A stretch of DNA of 64,000 bases, from the NCBI GenBank assembly GCA_036898135.1, contig CM072522.1:60593070-60657069 (forward strand), given 5' to 3'. The notes under the pieces were generated by a model. It made no database searches, was not told the origin of the DNA, and saw only the letters and a program-made list of their open reading frames with translations. The DNA comes from Oncomelania hupensis (taxonomy: Eukaryota > Mollusca > Gastropoda > Littorinimorpha > Pomatiopsidae). Positions 34,500 through 45,530 of this stretch are shown piece by piece (position 1 is the first letter of the stretch; each line of letters opens with the position of its first letter). A program made the translations under genes and the position numbers.

Positions 34500-34610
34500 T
34501 CGTAACAGCGGATAGCTTCGCTCGACTCGGAGAGCTTCGTTCGACTTCGGTTATTGCCTGTTTCTGCGAATGACTGGAACTAGGTTGGAAAAAAACAAGT
34601 TCGCCACCAG
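34500..34610 (+). repeat. Block repeated in inverse orientation at 29431-29530
   Basis: Core GAATGACTGGAACTAGGTTGG. It immediately precedes an RTE-like copy. Confidence 0.75.
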
Positions 34611-35986
34611 GACGGAGGTGTTAAGTATGCTACTGATGGACAATTTAGCAAAATCCGCACGAGAAACAACATCGTCATAGGAACCTGAAATGTCAGGACA
34701 ATAATTGCGGAAGGAAAATTAGAAGAACAGGCCCACGAGCTGGACCACTATCGATGGAATGTTCTAGGCATCAGCGAACTGCGCTGGAAAGGCCTAGGTG
34801 AAACAACGACCGACAAAAGTCACAAGCTCTATTTCAGCGGTAGAGATGACAGGCACGAACACGGCGTTGGATTCTTGGTCCACAAGAACATTCTAGCCAC
34901 TGTCATGGGTTGCCGCCCAGTCTCCAGTAGACTCATTACCATCCGCCTAAGAGCAGCCCCTTTCAACATCACCATCATCCAGGCCTATCCAGACCCCAAC
35001 ATCAGACTATGATGACAGCGAAGTGTAGGATTTTTATGATAATCTACAGACGGTCCTTGACCAAGTGCCGAAGAAGGACATAGTCATAGTGCAAGGCGAC
35101 TGGAATGCCAAGGTTGGCCAAGATGCGCACCACATCTGGGAAGACACATTTGGACCCCACTGCAACAACGAGACAAATGACAGAGGTCTGAGTCTCTTGG
35201 AGTTTGCCAGATACAACAATCTGGTACTGAAAAACATGCTCGGTCTCCACAAAAATCTCCAGACAATGGACATCGCACAGTCCTGGCGGGGAGCATCACA
35301 ACCAAATAGACTACATCATGGTCAAGAAACGCTTCAGATCAAGCATTAACATTGGCAGGACACGCACTTTTCCAGGAGCAGACATCGGAAGTGACCACGA
35401 TCTCGTGATGATGTCTTCCCGGTTCCACTTGAAGAGAGTAAATACAGCAAAGTGCACTAGACTGAAGTTCGACCTGGACAAACTGCAAGACCCGGAGGTG
35501 CAGAACTATTTAAGGCTACAATTGGAAGGAAATTTGCACCACTGCTCAATTTGGGAGCTGATGAAGTAGATGTCAACATCATGACCACCACCTTCAACTC
35601 AGCTTTGAAAGATGCCGCCACTGATTTCCTTGGCAAGCACCGATCAAAGAAGAAGCCGTGGATCACACCTCAAATTTTGGATCTGTGTGTTAAACGAAGA
35701 GAAATAAAAAGGAAAAAGAACACCTTACAGGGAGCTGATGTCTATCGAAAAATCAACAATGGTATCCGAAAAGGCTTGCGCACAGCAAAGGAGAACTAGA
35801 TAGAAGATCAATGCCAGGAAATAGAGAACAGTCTGAGCAAGAACAACAGCAAGAAGGCCTACCAGACTGTGAAGCGGCTGACAAGTGTCAAACAGCCCAA
35901 AGTCTCCACGATCCAAAGCAAGTCTGGCATGTGCCTTACAGAAGAACAAGACGTCTAGGACAGATGGACAGAGTACTGCACCTTTA
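34611..35986 (+). mobile_element. RTE-like LINE copy, decayed, cut by the assembly gap
   Basis: The endonuclease runs in normal orientation (LEEQAHELDHYRWNVLGISE, HGVGFLVHKN, VQGDWNAKVGQDAHHIW, GSDHDLVM) with a TGG-to-TGA change in the first motif (about 34686). Frameshifts near 34988 and 35270 and a TAG at 35798 add damage. It stops at the N run before the RT. Confidence 0.85.
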
Positions 35987-36486
35987 NNNNNNNNNNNNNN
36001 NNNNNNNNNNNNNNNNNNNNNNNNNNNNNNNNNNNNNNNNNNNNNNNNNNNNNNNNNNNNNNNNNNNNNNNNNNNNNNNNNNNNNNNNNNNNNNNNNNNN
36101 NNNNNNNNNNNNNNNNNNNNNNNNNNNNNNNNNNNNNNNNNNNNNNNNNNNNNNNNNNNNNNNNNNNNNNNNNNNNNNNNNNNNNNNNNNNNNNNNNNNN
36201 NNNNNNNNNNNNNNNNNNNNNNNNNNNNNNNNNNNNNNNNNNNNNNNNNNNNNNNNNNNNNNNNNNNNNNNNNNNNNNNNNNNNNNNNNNNNNNNNNNNN
36301 NNNNNNNNNNNNNNNNNNNNNNNNNNNNNNNNNNNNNNNNNNNNNNNNNNNNNNNNNNNNNNNNNNNNNNNNNNNNNNNNNNNNNNNNNNNNNNNNNNNN
36401 NNNNNNNNNNNNNNNNNNNNNNNNNNNNNNNNNNNNNNNNNNNNNNNNNNNNNNNNNNNNNNNNNNNNNNNNNNNNNNNNNNNNNN
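35987..36486. other. Assembly gap, 500 N
   Basis: Exactly 500 N, so probably a placeholder of unknown true length. The left edge is RTE-like, the right edge a minisatellite. Confidence 0.99.
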
Positions 36487-36822
36487 ATGTGACACACAGC
36501 AAACACATCTATCACTTAAACATGTGACACCCACAGCAAACACATCTATCACTCAAACATGTGACACCCACAGCAAACACATCTATCACTCAAACATGTG
36601 ACACCCACAGCAAACACATCTATCACTCAAACATGTGACACACACAGCAAACACATCTATCACTCAAACATGTGACACACACAGCCAACACATCTATCAC
36701 TCAAACATGTGACACACACAGCAAACACATCTATCACTCAAACACGTGACACACACAACAAACACATCTATCACTCAAACATGTGACACACACAGCAAAC
36801 ACATCTATCACTCAAACATGTG
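36487..36822 (+). repeat. 37-bp minisatellite at the gap edge
   Basis: About nine near-identical 37-bp units with the core GCAAACACATCTATCACTC. The array probably extends into the gap. Confidence 0.93.
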
Positions 36823-37458
36823 GTGTAAAGGCAGGGAGATCGCTATTAGAAGACGGAAAGGAAACCAATTGTTTTTGTTTTTCAATTGTTTAGATTGACT
36901 GCATCGAGTACCAATATTGAAGTAGTCAACTGAATATCCGATAGCGGAATATCATCTAAGTTATCTCTATTATAAGGGAAACTGCATATTCAGTCATGAC
37001 AGATTTAATTTCACAGTTTATTGGTTCTAAGTATTTTATATGAAGTAACAAAGACAAGTTGAATTTCAACAAACAAACTAAAAAAATGTCAAGTGTTTTC
37101 TTCTCCAAATTGCAACGTTATGGTGACTGCAGAATTATCATTTCTGTAACCAGGCTTTATATCCACCTTCTTAACAAACTACCAAACAAGATCAGAAATG
37201 AGGAAGAAGTCTAAACGGCTTTGCTGGGGGGGGGGGGGGGGGGAGAGATGTGTTTCTACGCCAAGTATATCGTTGGTCGTCAGGATTAGTGGATCTCCAT
37301 GGATCTGGAAAAAAACATATGTTGTCTATCATTAGTTTAACCAGTTCATGAGCTCTTAACAATGTTTATCTGTCTGTAGTTGTTGCAGTCTAAATCGAAA
37401 TCTAATACCAAGTTCCAGTTTCCCCCCAAGATTGCATGTTGACACTCTTCATACAGCT
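36823..37458. other. Unassigned sequence with a G run
   Basis: No gene recognised. A 17-base G run ends at about 37242. Confidence 0.3.
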
Positions 37459-38180
37459 TTACCGTTTTATATATAAACTAGGATCATCATTGTTTGGCCC
37501 ATACACATTAACAATCACAACATCTTTTTTATGCATCTTCAAGTGTATTATAAGCCAGTTGCCATTTATATCTCTGTGAACATTACATATTTTATATTCA
37601 AAATTATTTTTCCTAAGAATCGCAACTACCCCTACACTGTGGGTCACCCTGACGGTGTCCTGACAGTAAACACATCCTACACACAACATCCTGAGCAGTG
37701 CACACCTCCATCCAGTGCCCAAACTGTAAACAGCGACAACACACAGTTTTGTTTCCATGTTTGTGTCTGTTTTTGTGGTACAGTGTAGCTTTCATCTCCC
37801 CAGTCTGCACAGTGGACTCAAGAGGTTTGTCTGGGACAGTGATGTAGGAAACCTTCTGCCCGTGTAAAAACGGGTCAGTTTTTCCTCCCAGTTCCTTATC
37901 GTCTTATAGAAAATGTTGGATCTCAGCACGCAGCCTAATCGAACTAGGGATGTTTCGATTGTCATCACTTCACAAAGGAATATCGGAGATCCACAGTTTC
38001 GTAGCTACTGTTTCTTTGCCATCATCTTTGAGAATGAAAAGATTTTTGTCAAACAATATGACCGTATGGCACTAAGCTTAATCCCTTCAGCTTCATCCCT
38101 GCAATCCACAACCTCGAGAAAGTGCGTCATCGCCTTTTTCAAAGTCTGCGATTTGGGGGAATCCTGTAAATTGCATTAAT
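37459..38180 (-). mobile_element. Tx1-like LINE relic (ORF1 end joined to endonuclease)
   Basis: Minus-strand reading runs from ORF1 (TKLWISDIPL, TVPDKPLESTVQTGEMKATL) to two zinc knuckles (CCRCLQFGHWMEVC and CRMCLLSGHRQGDPQC, about 37745-37635), then directly into an endonuclease piece (VAILRKNNFEYKI, NWLIIHL, VIVNVYGPNNDD, about 37625-37465). This matches the layout of the larger Tx1-like element at 53756-58888, with the start of ORF2 deleted. Confidence 0.75.
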
Positions 38181-38674
38181 GTTTGTGAACACGCCAGCTT
38201 ATACAACGGCGATTGGATCTCGTAATACATTGATTTAGGCTGTGTTTCTATTCGTCCACGCTACTGTTGTCACCGATCTTCATCCGTTTTATCATCTCCT
38301 GATGACGAACACACCGACTGATACAGTGCGATAATCTCCTTCCATTTAGCGCAAGATTAGTGCATGCGGTTCATTTGCAAGGATGGTCATGTATAGGCTT
38401 TAGGCCTATTAATTGTCTTCTGCCGGAAAACCGAGAGCCATGGGGGACTAATCAGGCTTAACGACATTTGGGTTGTCCGGAAAAGATAAAATACATATGA
38501 TGGCTGCTTCGCTTTATTTTTGGATCACCTGAGCCCCTCTCTCCCCCCTCCCACTCCTCTCCCCCTTAACCCACTGCATGCGCAATGAACATGTCTGCCG
38601 ACGTGGTGGATCGCACTATACAAGACATCAACATCAATATCAACATAGGATCCATCATCTTACGTTACATTACA
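38181..38674. other. Unassigned sequence
   Basis: No gene or repeat recognised. A C-rich patch occurs at 38530-38575. Confidence 0.3.
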
Positions 38675-39070
38675 TTACATGATTATTGCTTTAGGTCCAG
38701 CGGACTCTTCCCAGCCAAATCGGGACCGGTCAACCCCTGATCCGCATAAAAGATCTGCTGAAACAACCCTAGTGGAAAAACTGAAAGCTCTAAACTAGCC
38801 AGTCACTTTACAATAAAGACATCCCACGCAGGGGACGCTGAGGCTGTATTTATCGAACCCCCGTTTACAAAAACAAAATAGAATACAAACATTATTACAA
38901 ATTATCAACAAAACACATGCATATAAAATGCCTACATTGCTAAATAATAGCATCATAGGAGGCCCTAGTGACCATCTGGCAGAAAGCGTCCAATATTCCC
39001 AACCTGATCCAACAGACCTCACACACAAATAAGGAGTCTTGTCCCGAAGTGTTTTCAAGAAAAAAGGTAG
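38675..39070 (-). repeat. Dispersed repeat, left copy of an inverted pair
   Basis: Reverse complement of much of 39910-40330: shared blocks include CGAACCCCCGTTTAC, the GGAATATTGG...CCAAATGGTCAC region and GCAGATCTTTTAT. It ends (TTACA)n-ATGATTATTGCTTTAGGTCC, consistent with a LINE or SINE 3' end with a pentanucleotide tail. Confidence 0.7.
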
Positions 39071-39645
39071 GTGACTGGTCTAGCGAAGAAGAATATAGTA
39101 TAGCAGATTGATAGAACAGAGCAGGAATGAGAAAGAACAAATGAGAAATACAGCGACAGTGGGAATTTAAAGCACTAAATTTCCAGTTTAGTTTAGTTTA
39201 GTTTAGTTTTATAGATTAACGTCCCCGGACACACAAGCGTATAGGGGACGGAAGAAAGTGGGGATACTATTTATACTGAAACCCCTTGCACCCCAACCGG
39301 GGAATCATCTTACGTGGATCGTATGCATATACCTAGGTGGCTATGGGATGGATGTACTGGGTAGCTGCTGTCACACTTGCCGTTGTAGTATGATGTCGTA
39401 ACAGTGATTGTTTGCAATGCTTCACTGTTGCAATCTTTGCAGTTGTTCACTGTTGTAGCATGAGGTTCTAACAGTGACTGTTTGCAGTGCTTCGCTGTTG
39501 TAGACTAACATACTGTATTGACTTTTGCAAGTTGCAGGTTTTACATGATTTTTTCTGTTTACTGTGTGATTTCCTCAGTTCATGTCACATTTTATGCTTT
39601 TTACTCGCTTCCAGCGTTGACTTGTCGAGTAAGTGCTTCTCAATG
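39071..39645. other. Mostly unassigned; TTTAG repeat and a repeated sentence
   Basis: (TTTAG)n at about 39187-39210. The sequence around TAACAGTGA.TGTTTGCA.TGCTTC.CTGTTG occurs two to three times between 39395 and 39510. No gene recognised. Confidence 0.5.
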
Positions 39646-39647
39646 TC

Positions 39648-39731
<84 letters not shown>
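39646..39731 (+). repeat. (ACC)n/(ATC)n microsatellite
   Basis: About 15 bp ACC then about 70 bp ATC. Confidence 0.95.
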
Positions 39732-39909
39732 GTTATAATTTAACCAATATGATGGTTCACTGAGACTATGGCTGTGTGACCAAATGTAGCATCAAATGTC
39801 TTTACAATAGTCCTATTGCCCGTAAACTACTGCTACACCACACATAAATACACACAAGGTGCTAGATTTATATTGCTAATTCCAAGCTATACAGCGATAA
39901 CTGTTCTTC

Positions 39910-40400
39910 AAATCTGTTCCAAGACTCCTCATGCTGGGTCAGCCTGGGAATATTGGACGTTTTCTGCCAAATGGTCACTAGGGGTTCCTATTAAATTAGT
40001 ATTTAGCAATGTAAACATTTTATATGTACGTAGTTTGTTGATATTCTACAGTATAGTGATGATATATTCTATTTTGTGTTTTTGTAAACGGGGGTTCGAT
40101 AAATTAGAGCATAGGCTCAGCGTCCCATGAGTGGGATTCCTTAATTGTAAAGTGACCGGCTGGTGGAGTGCCTTCATTGTTACCACTAGGGTTGTTTCAG
40201 CAGATCTTTTATACAGATCAAGAGTGAATCCTCATCTTTCAACCTCTTGTTGGTCTTGATTTTGTGGTCCTGATTCGGCTCTTTGCAGCCCGCTGGACCC
40301 TATAAGCAACGAATAACTACATATTTTATTCGGATCGGGTGTGAGTCCTCTTTCAACCAATTTGTGATCCTGATTGGGATCTTTGCAGTCCGCTAAACTC
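39910..40400 (+). repeat. Dispersed repeat, right copy of an inverted pair
   Basis: See 38675-39070. It ends with two diverged copies of the core GGTCCTGATTCGGCTCTTTG...CGCTGGACCCTATAA (about 40267-40305 and 40367-40402). Confidence 0.7.
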
Positions 40401-40449
40401 TATAAACAATGACTGACTAATTTGATCCTAAACTACAAGAGATACGAAA

Positions 40450-40800
40450 GTCAAAACTTGTAATATTTAGAGAAAACAGATTGATCTTTCATAAATGTTC
40501 CGTTTTTGCGTTGAACATGAAGGTCAAGGTCATTTTAGATCTTACAAACACATTTTTTTAAAAATGTTTCATTGTAAAGTGCAATGGGCCCTATATGTAA
40601 CCCATAGTATGCTACGACTTTGGGTTATTTGAATATTTATAAACATCAGAGGTCACGTAAAGGTCAAGGTCATCTCAAAGGTCAAGGTCATTCCAAGGGC
40701 AGTCTTTTTCGCATACTACATTTTTTTGGCTAAAGGATGAATGTTTTCTTTTTTAGCTGGAGGGCAAGGTTATCTCAAGGTCAAGAGCATTGAAGGATCA
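40450..40800 (+). repeat. Dispersed repeat rich in AAGGTCAAGGTCA
   Basis: Shares GATCTTTCATA, TTTTTGCGTTGA and AAGGTCAAGGTCATTTTA-type blocks in the same order with 60720-60930. Contains three AAGGTCAAGGTCA motifs (about 40520, 40660, 40677) plus weaker ones. Confidence 0.7.
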
Positions 40801-42171
40801 AAGAAAATACTTTGCAAGCTAATGTCACCATTTCTTTTTTTTTCGGCCATTCATTTTGATGTTAAATATTTTAACGGACCATGCGAGTCATATGGGCTTA
40901 ACTCTTCTAGTTAGATTTTAAAGGCACGATAAAAAATTGGGAGTTAGCCTGTTGTATGGTAACGAGCGCCTGTGGCAGTGGCGAGAGGTTTGATACCAAA
41001 CAAAACAAGAAGGCAAGCAACTCCAGTGTATTTCCAGACACTTACGCATATGGCTGAAAAACACGTTTCAGCAAAGTCTCCTCTCTGAGAATCCTTGTCG
41101 GGAAGAGAGGGGACTATAAACTGATACACACATGGCTGAAAAGCAGCATTTCCAAAGGTGTGAACGTTTTTAGTTTTTAGCAGTGCTGTTACTCGGCTTT
41201 ATCCTAACGAAGCAAAACGAAAACATGGAATGATCGACAACTATCTGAACTACCTGCAGCGCCAGCAAAAACAATTTAAAATCGGTTCAGCCAATTTGGA
41301 GGTACAGTATAAACAATACTGTAACAAATACTTGGAGGTACAGTATACAACGTGTTTAAAAAAATTATGAACGACGTCGACTTTGACCCTTGAGAGAGTG
41401 TAACTATGAATGACATAACATGTTAAACAGTAGGTAAAGCACGTGCATATGGAAAATTGTTCAAAATATATCCAGTATTCTTGAGGTAGGTCTAATGCAA
41501 AATGTGCTTTCAACACAAAAAAGTTAAATTTATAGAAACAAACGACCGACAGTCTGACTGGGCTATACTGAATGAATAAGCATGAGTTGAAGTACCTGTA
41601 TTCCAAAAAGTCCACAAAATCGGGTCCACCGTCTGTTTGTTTGTTTGTTTTTTTGGTTTTGTTGTTGCTTTTTTAAGGAATAGAGCAAAACGTCTTTAGC
41701 AGCAAAGTTATTCCAACGACCTGGACCTTTATGATAGAGCAAACATGATGGCATGGAAGCTGGCAACTAGTTTAGATAATATTACTGTGAAGCTTGGTCA
41801 CAATCTGTTCAGTGGTTCTTGGGATATGGCGGGAAACGGACCGACTGTCAGAACGAAAGACCGACCGACAGACAGACAGACTAACCTGCAGTTTGCTCGT
41901 TCTGATTCCCGACTTTAAAAAAAAATAATGACACGCTCTCAGTGGGACGCCGTGCAAGGAAACTGAGTTTATCTTAACCATGGACCTACAGTAGCTGGAT
42001 CAATGGCCTCTGCGCTCGCAATGTTCATCTTCCAAATTTCGTGTTAAGCCTTTTTGTGCACCCCAGATTGTTAGTCAAGTATAAACATGGGCAAAGGCCT
42101 ATTTGAGTGTTCAGCAAGCAACATTGAAAATGGAGTAGGTGTAGAGAAGGAGACTGTTCACCTTGTTCAGC
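40801..42171. other. Unassigned sequence
   Basis: No gene recognised on either strand. A GACC/GACA-rich patch (41850-41885) and a short TTTG run (41636-41650) are present. Confidence 0.3.
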
Positions 42172-42547
42172 ATTGTATAACTACAGTGAGGATGAAGTGT
42201 TGATATGTTTCCCTATCCATTGTATAACTACAGTGAGGATGAAGTATTGATATGTTTCCCTATCCATTGTATAACTACAGTGAGGATGAAGTGTTGATAT
42301 GTTTCCCTATCCATTGTATAACTACAGTGAGGATGAAGTGTTGATATAGTTCCCTATCCATTGTATAACTACAGTGAGGATGAAGTGTTGATATAGTTTC
42401 CTATCCATTGTATAACTACAGTGAGGATGAAGTGTTGATATAGTTCCCTATCCATTGTACAACTACAGTGAGGATGAAGTGTTGATATAGTTCCCTATCC
42501 ATTGTATAACTACAGTGAGGATGAAGTGTTGATATAGTTCCCTATCC
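42172..42547 (+). repeat. 47-bp minisatellite, eight units
   Basis: 376 bp, i.e. exactly 8 x 47 bp, with the core AACTACAGTGAGGATGAAGT. Units differ at a few positions only (e.g. ATATG versus ATATAG). Confidence 0.95.
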
Positions 42548-42656
42548 ATTGCTTTCTTTTTATTTCCCTGTGGGGGTGGGGAGGGGGTGGGTGGAAGGAA
42601 GCTTAACGTTCTATTGCGTTAGCGTTAACCACCACGTCGCCACCTTGACAACAGTG

Positions 42657-42726
<70 letters not shown>

Positions 42727-42730
42727 CTAA

Positions 42731-42772
<42 letters not shown>
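42657..42772 (+). repeat. (ATC)n microsatellite
   Basis: About 115 bp with one interruption (ACTAAC). Confidence 0.96.
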
Positions 42773-43054
42773 AACAAAAACATAACAGTAAATATCTTTG
42801 GTGTGTATACTAGATTTGCGCTGCTTCTTTCTGTGTGTCGATATAAAATACTTGTACTCAAAGAGAATCAAACAGGCCTGAATTCTCAAAGCTGAGGAAC
42901 ATTGCATATTCAGTGAAAACGGGATGGATAATTGTACACACTAAATAAATCACTGCGCGCATGTAGCAGACGACAGTTTGGCCGGACTGCAGCAAACGAG
43001 AAACTAAGTCAGTAGATCAGGAACTGTAGCATGATTAGAAAACACTGCATATCT
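42773..43054. other. Unassigned sequence
   Basis: No gene or repeat recognised. Confidence 0.3.
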
Positions 43055-43165
43055 AGGGCTGCTGAGGACAGACAGATGGAGTATGCTGGTTAAACGATCA
43101 TCTATGGTGCCCCAACGACTTTGGAGTTACGGGATAGGCTATTATAGGATAGATAGAGTAGGCGC
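43055..43165 (+). mobile_element. RTE-like LINE, extreme 3' end
   Basis: GGCTGCTGAGGACAGA through TTAAACGATCATCT and the ATAGG-type tail matches 33512-33600. Confidence 0.85.
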
Positions 43166-43290
43166 ATCTAGATAAATATCACCACGTCGTCTTCATCGCC
43201 TTATAGGATTGATGTTCCCTTTGTACAAATGTGATCTTTTGTCTCAAGCTGCACAACCACATTACGTATTCTTCATCATTCTTGTTATTT

Positions 43291-43291
43291 T

Positions 43292-43351
<60 letters not shown>

Positions 43352-43455
43352 GTCGTCATCTTGTTCTTGTTCTTGTTCTTGTTCTTCTCCTTGTTCTTCT
43401 TCTGCTTGTTTCATGCATTCATCTATTTAGTTATTAATCCATCATTATCATCATT

Positions 43456-43506
<51 letters not shown>

Positions 43507-43507
43507 G

Positions 43508-43559
<52 letters not shown>

Positions 43560-43574
43560 TATCATCACCATCAT
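43291..43574 (+). repeat. Two (ATC)n tracts just upstream of an exon
   Basis: 43291-43360 and 43438-43574, separated by a (TTGTTC)n-like stretch. The second ends about 25 bp before the exon at 43598. Confidence 0.96.
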
Positions 43575-43597
43575 GACTTAGCCGTATACGTGTGCAG

Positions 43598-43886
43598 GTA
43601 AAACAATACTGCTGGTCCTACAAGGACTCCGTTGGCTGTCCAGAGGCCATGACGTCCACGTCATCAGTACAGACAATGGAGCTCTGTCTGCCAGCCGTCT
43701 GATCCACAACCAGCTGCAAGTGACCATGGCTGCTGATCCCACAGCGCCCCCTGCCGCGGTGCACGTTCACTCCTATGATTTCTTCAACAATGCTGGCGAT
43801 GTGGACGTGGCATTCAATGATCTGTCAGCGGCTGTACGTGGGGGCACGCTCTGTGTCCTCGTCGATGAGGTGGACTTTGACAAGAA
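43598..43886 (+). CDS. P-loop ATPase gene, exon with Walker A and B
   Basis: Acceptor GTGTGCAG|GTAAAACA and donor AAGAA|GTGAGT bound an exon whose frame starts at the GKT of a Walker A loop (GKTILLVLQGLRWLSRGHDV), its Gly codon completed from the previous exon. The Walker B strand reads LCVLVDEVDF (hydrophobics then DE, about 43846-43875). Between them is the HVHSYDFF region. The preceding exon with the rest of the loop was not found. The fold is a RecA/SF1-like ATPase core; the cellular role is unknown. The phase carried out (AA|C) fits the next exon exactly. Confidence 0.7.
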
Positions 43887-43905
43887 GTGAGTATCAACAA
43901 GGTGT

Positions 43906-43927
43906 GGATGATGATGATGATGATGAA

Positions 43928-43977
<50 letters not shown>

Positions 43978-43989
43978 CGGTGGTGGTGG

Positions 43990-44036
<47 letters not shown>

Positions 44037-44038
44037 TT
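43906..44038 (+). repeat. (GAT)n microsatellite in intron
   Basis: GAT and GGT triplets start 20 bp after the exon donor. Complementary to the (ATC)n tracts on the other side of the exon. Confidence 0.96.
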
Positions 44039-44268
44039 GATCGCGATGACAACAATGATAATAATTATGATGATGGTGATGATAATGGTGTTTCCATTTC
44101 ACAGTCCTGTGGATTGTACAGATGTTTACATTAGCCAGTGGACTTTCGTTGTAAGCTATAGGCCTATTTCTATAATAGTAAAGCCCACTTTCTGTTTTAT
44201 CTAAAAATAGCATAACCAAGATGATGTAACCTCACCTTTAATTTAAAAAAAAAGTTGTCTTTGATTAT

Positions 44269-44270
<2 letters not shown>

Positions 44271-44348
<78 letters not shown>
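44271..44348 (+). repeat. (ATC)n microsatellite in the same intron
   Basis: About 78 bp of pure ATC. Confidence 0.97.
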
Positions 44349-44521
44349 TACAAGAGTTATTGAGTCTCGAGTATCTGCGCTATGTAACGGGCAGGAGGTG
44401 CGTGGCATCAACCCCTGGACTGCGCTGAGTCCATCAAGTAACAGTACATGTTTTTTAACACCGCCAGTAACACTTGTTGTCTTCTGTGGTCAACACGTCA
44501 TCAAAACACTTTCTCTAACAG

Positions 44522-44683
44522 CTGGGAGAGAGGTCGACGCACACAGGAACTGGTGTGGAGATTACAGAGCAGCGTGCAGCATCTCCACCTGTGGTGTGCT
44601 GGTGTTCATCACACAAACATTCCAGTCTGCCTGCAGGAAGAGGTGGTGACCACGCCCCTTCGCTCCGCACCCGCAGTCCTCAG
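44522..44683 (+). CDS. P-loop ATPase gene, next exon
   Basis: Acceptor TTTCTCTAACAG|CTGGGAG and donor CCTCAG|GTGGGT. The reading frame required by the previous exon gives NWERGRRTQELVWRLQ and a hydrophobic LHLWCAGVHHTNIPVCLQ stretch without a stop. This segment sits between Walker B and the C-terminal helicase-like motifs. The exon leaves phase 2 (AG|G), again matching the next one. Confidence 0.65.
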
Positions 44684-44696
44684 GTGGGTAACTCAT

Positions 44697-44736
<40 letters not shown>

Positions 44737-44934
44737 AAGCAGCAGTAGTAATAGTGGTAGCAGCAACAGATAATGGTAGCAATGGTTATAATATCAATAG
44801 TAGTAGATGTAGCTGTTGTTGGAGCAGCAGCAGTTGTAATAGCAGTAGTAGCAGCAGCAGCTGTAGTGGTAGCAGCAGCAGCTGTAGTGGTAGCAGCAGT
44901 AGTAGAAGTAGTAATAGTGGCAGTAGCAGTGGTT

Positions 44935-44981
<47 letters not shown>

Positions 44982-45089
44982 TGGTGTTGGTGGTGGAGGA
45001 GGAGATTTGGTGGTGGTGGTAGACACAAACTTACTAAGGCATGGGGACATGGACTAAGAATAAGATAGAAAGTAATTTGCTGTCCTCAG
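44684..45089 (+). repeat. Intron composed mostly of GTA/GCA triplets
   Basis: (TAG)n at 44697-44736 and 44937-44982, with degenerate GTAGCAGCA between. The open triplet frames are not coding. Confidence 0.9.
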
Positions 45090-45295
45090 GGAGGTGCGGC
45101 CAGCGATACAGCAGTATCCCAGTGACCTCCGTGACTACAGCGACAGCGTGCTTCCTGCCCCTGGGGATGGGCCAGCAGTGATCACACTCGTTCACGAGGG
45201 GGACGGCCATACAGGACGTTTGCCCTTGGAGTGTGAGGCGTGTGGACGGGGACTGGGCCAACTGCTGACAAGACGCCTTGATGTGGGCCCTGCAG
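45090..45295 (+). CDS. P-loop ATPase gene, third exon
   Basis: Acceptor GCTGTCCTCAG|GGAGGT, donor CCCTGCAG|GTGAGT. Reads EVRPAIQQYPSDLRDYS, then VITLVHEGDGHTG and LECEACGRGLGQLL. A strand reading PAVITLVHEG suggests the start of the second RecA-like domain. Phase in and out agrees with both neighbours. Confidence 0.65.
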
Positions 45296-45407
45296 GTGAG
45301 TGGTGTTTTGTGGTCACTGTCAAGGTCTAGGCTGCTTTGTGTTGCCTTCCTGATGATCAACTGCATTGATCCTTGACCTCTGTCCCACCATCCAACTGCC
45401 GATGTTA

Positions 45408-45530
45408 TGATAGGATAGGATAGGATAGGATAGGATAGGATAGGATATGGTAAAATAGGATAGGGTATGACAGGATAGGATAGGGTAGGATAGGGTAGAA
45501 TAGGATAGGATAAGATAGAATAGAAAAGTT
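45408..45530 (+). repeat. (GGATA)n repeat
   Basis: About 24 pentamers, some diverged. Same motif as the 3' tail of the RTE-like LINE, from which it may derive. Confidence 0.93.

Noticed and set aside
35725..36601. Frames spanning the N gap
   Set aside because: They consist mainly of unknown bases.
36487..36822. Regular repeats resembling a CRISPR array
   Set aside because: 37-bp units follow each other without unique spacers, so this is a minisatellite in a eukaryotic genome.
42172..42547. Regular 47-bp repeats resembling a CRISPR array
   Set aside because: No spacers; simple tandem repetition.
43773..45057. Poly-His, poly-Asp, poly-Val and poly-Ser frames in introns of the ATPase gene
   Set aside because: Encoded by (GAT)n, (ATC)n and (GTA)n repeats with no start or splice support.
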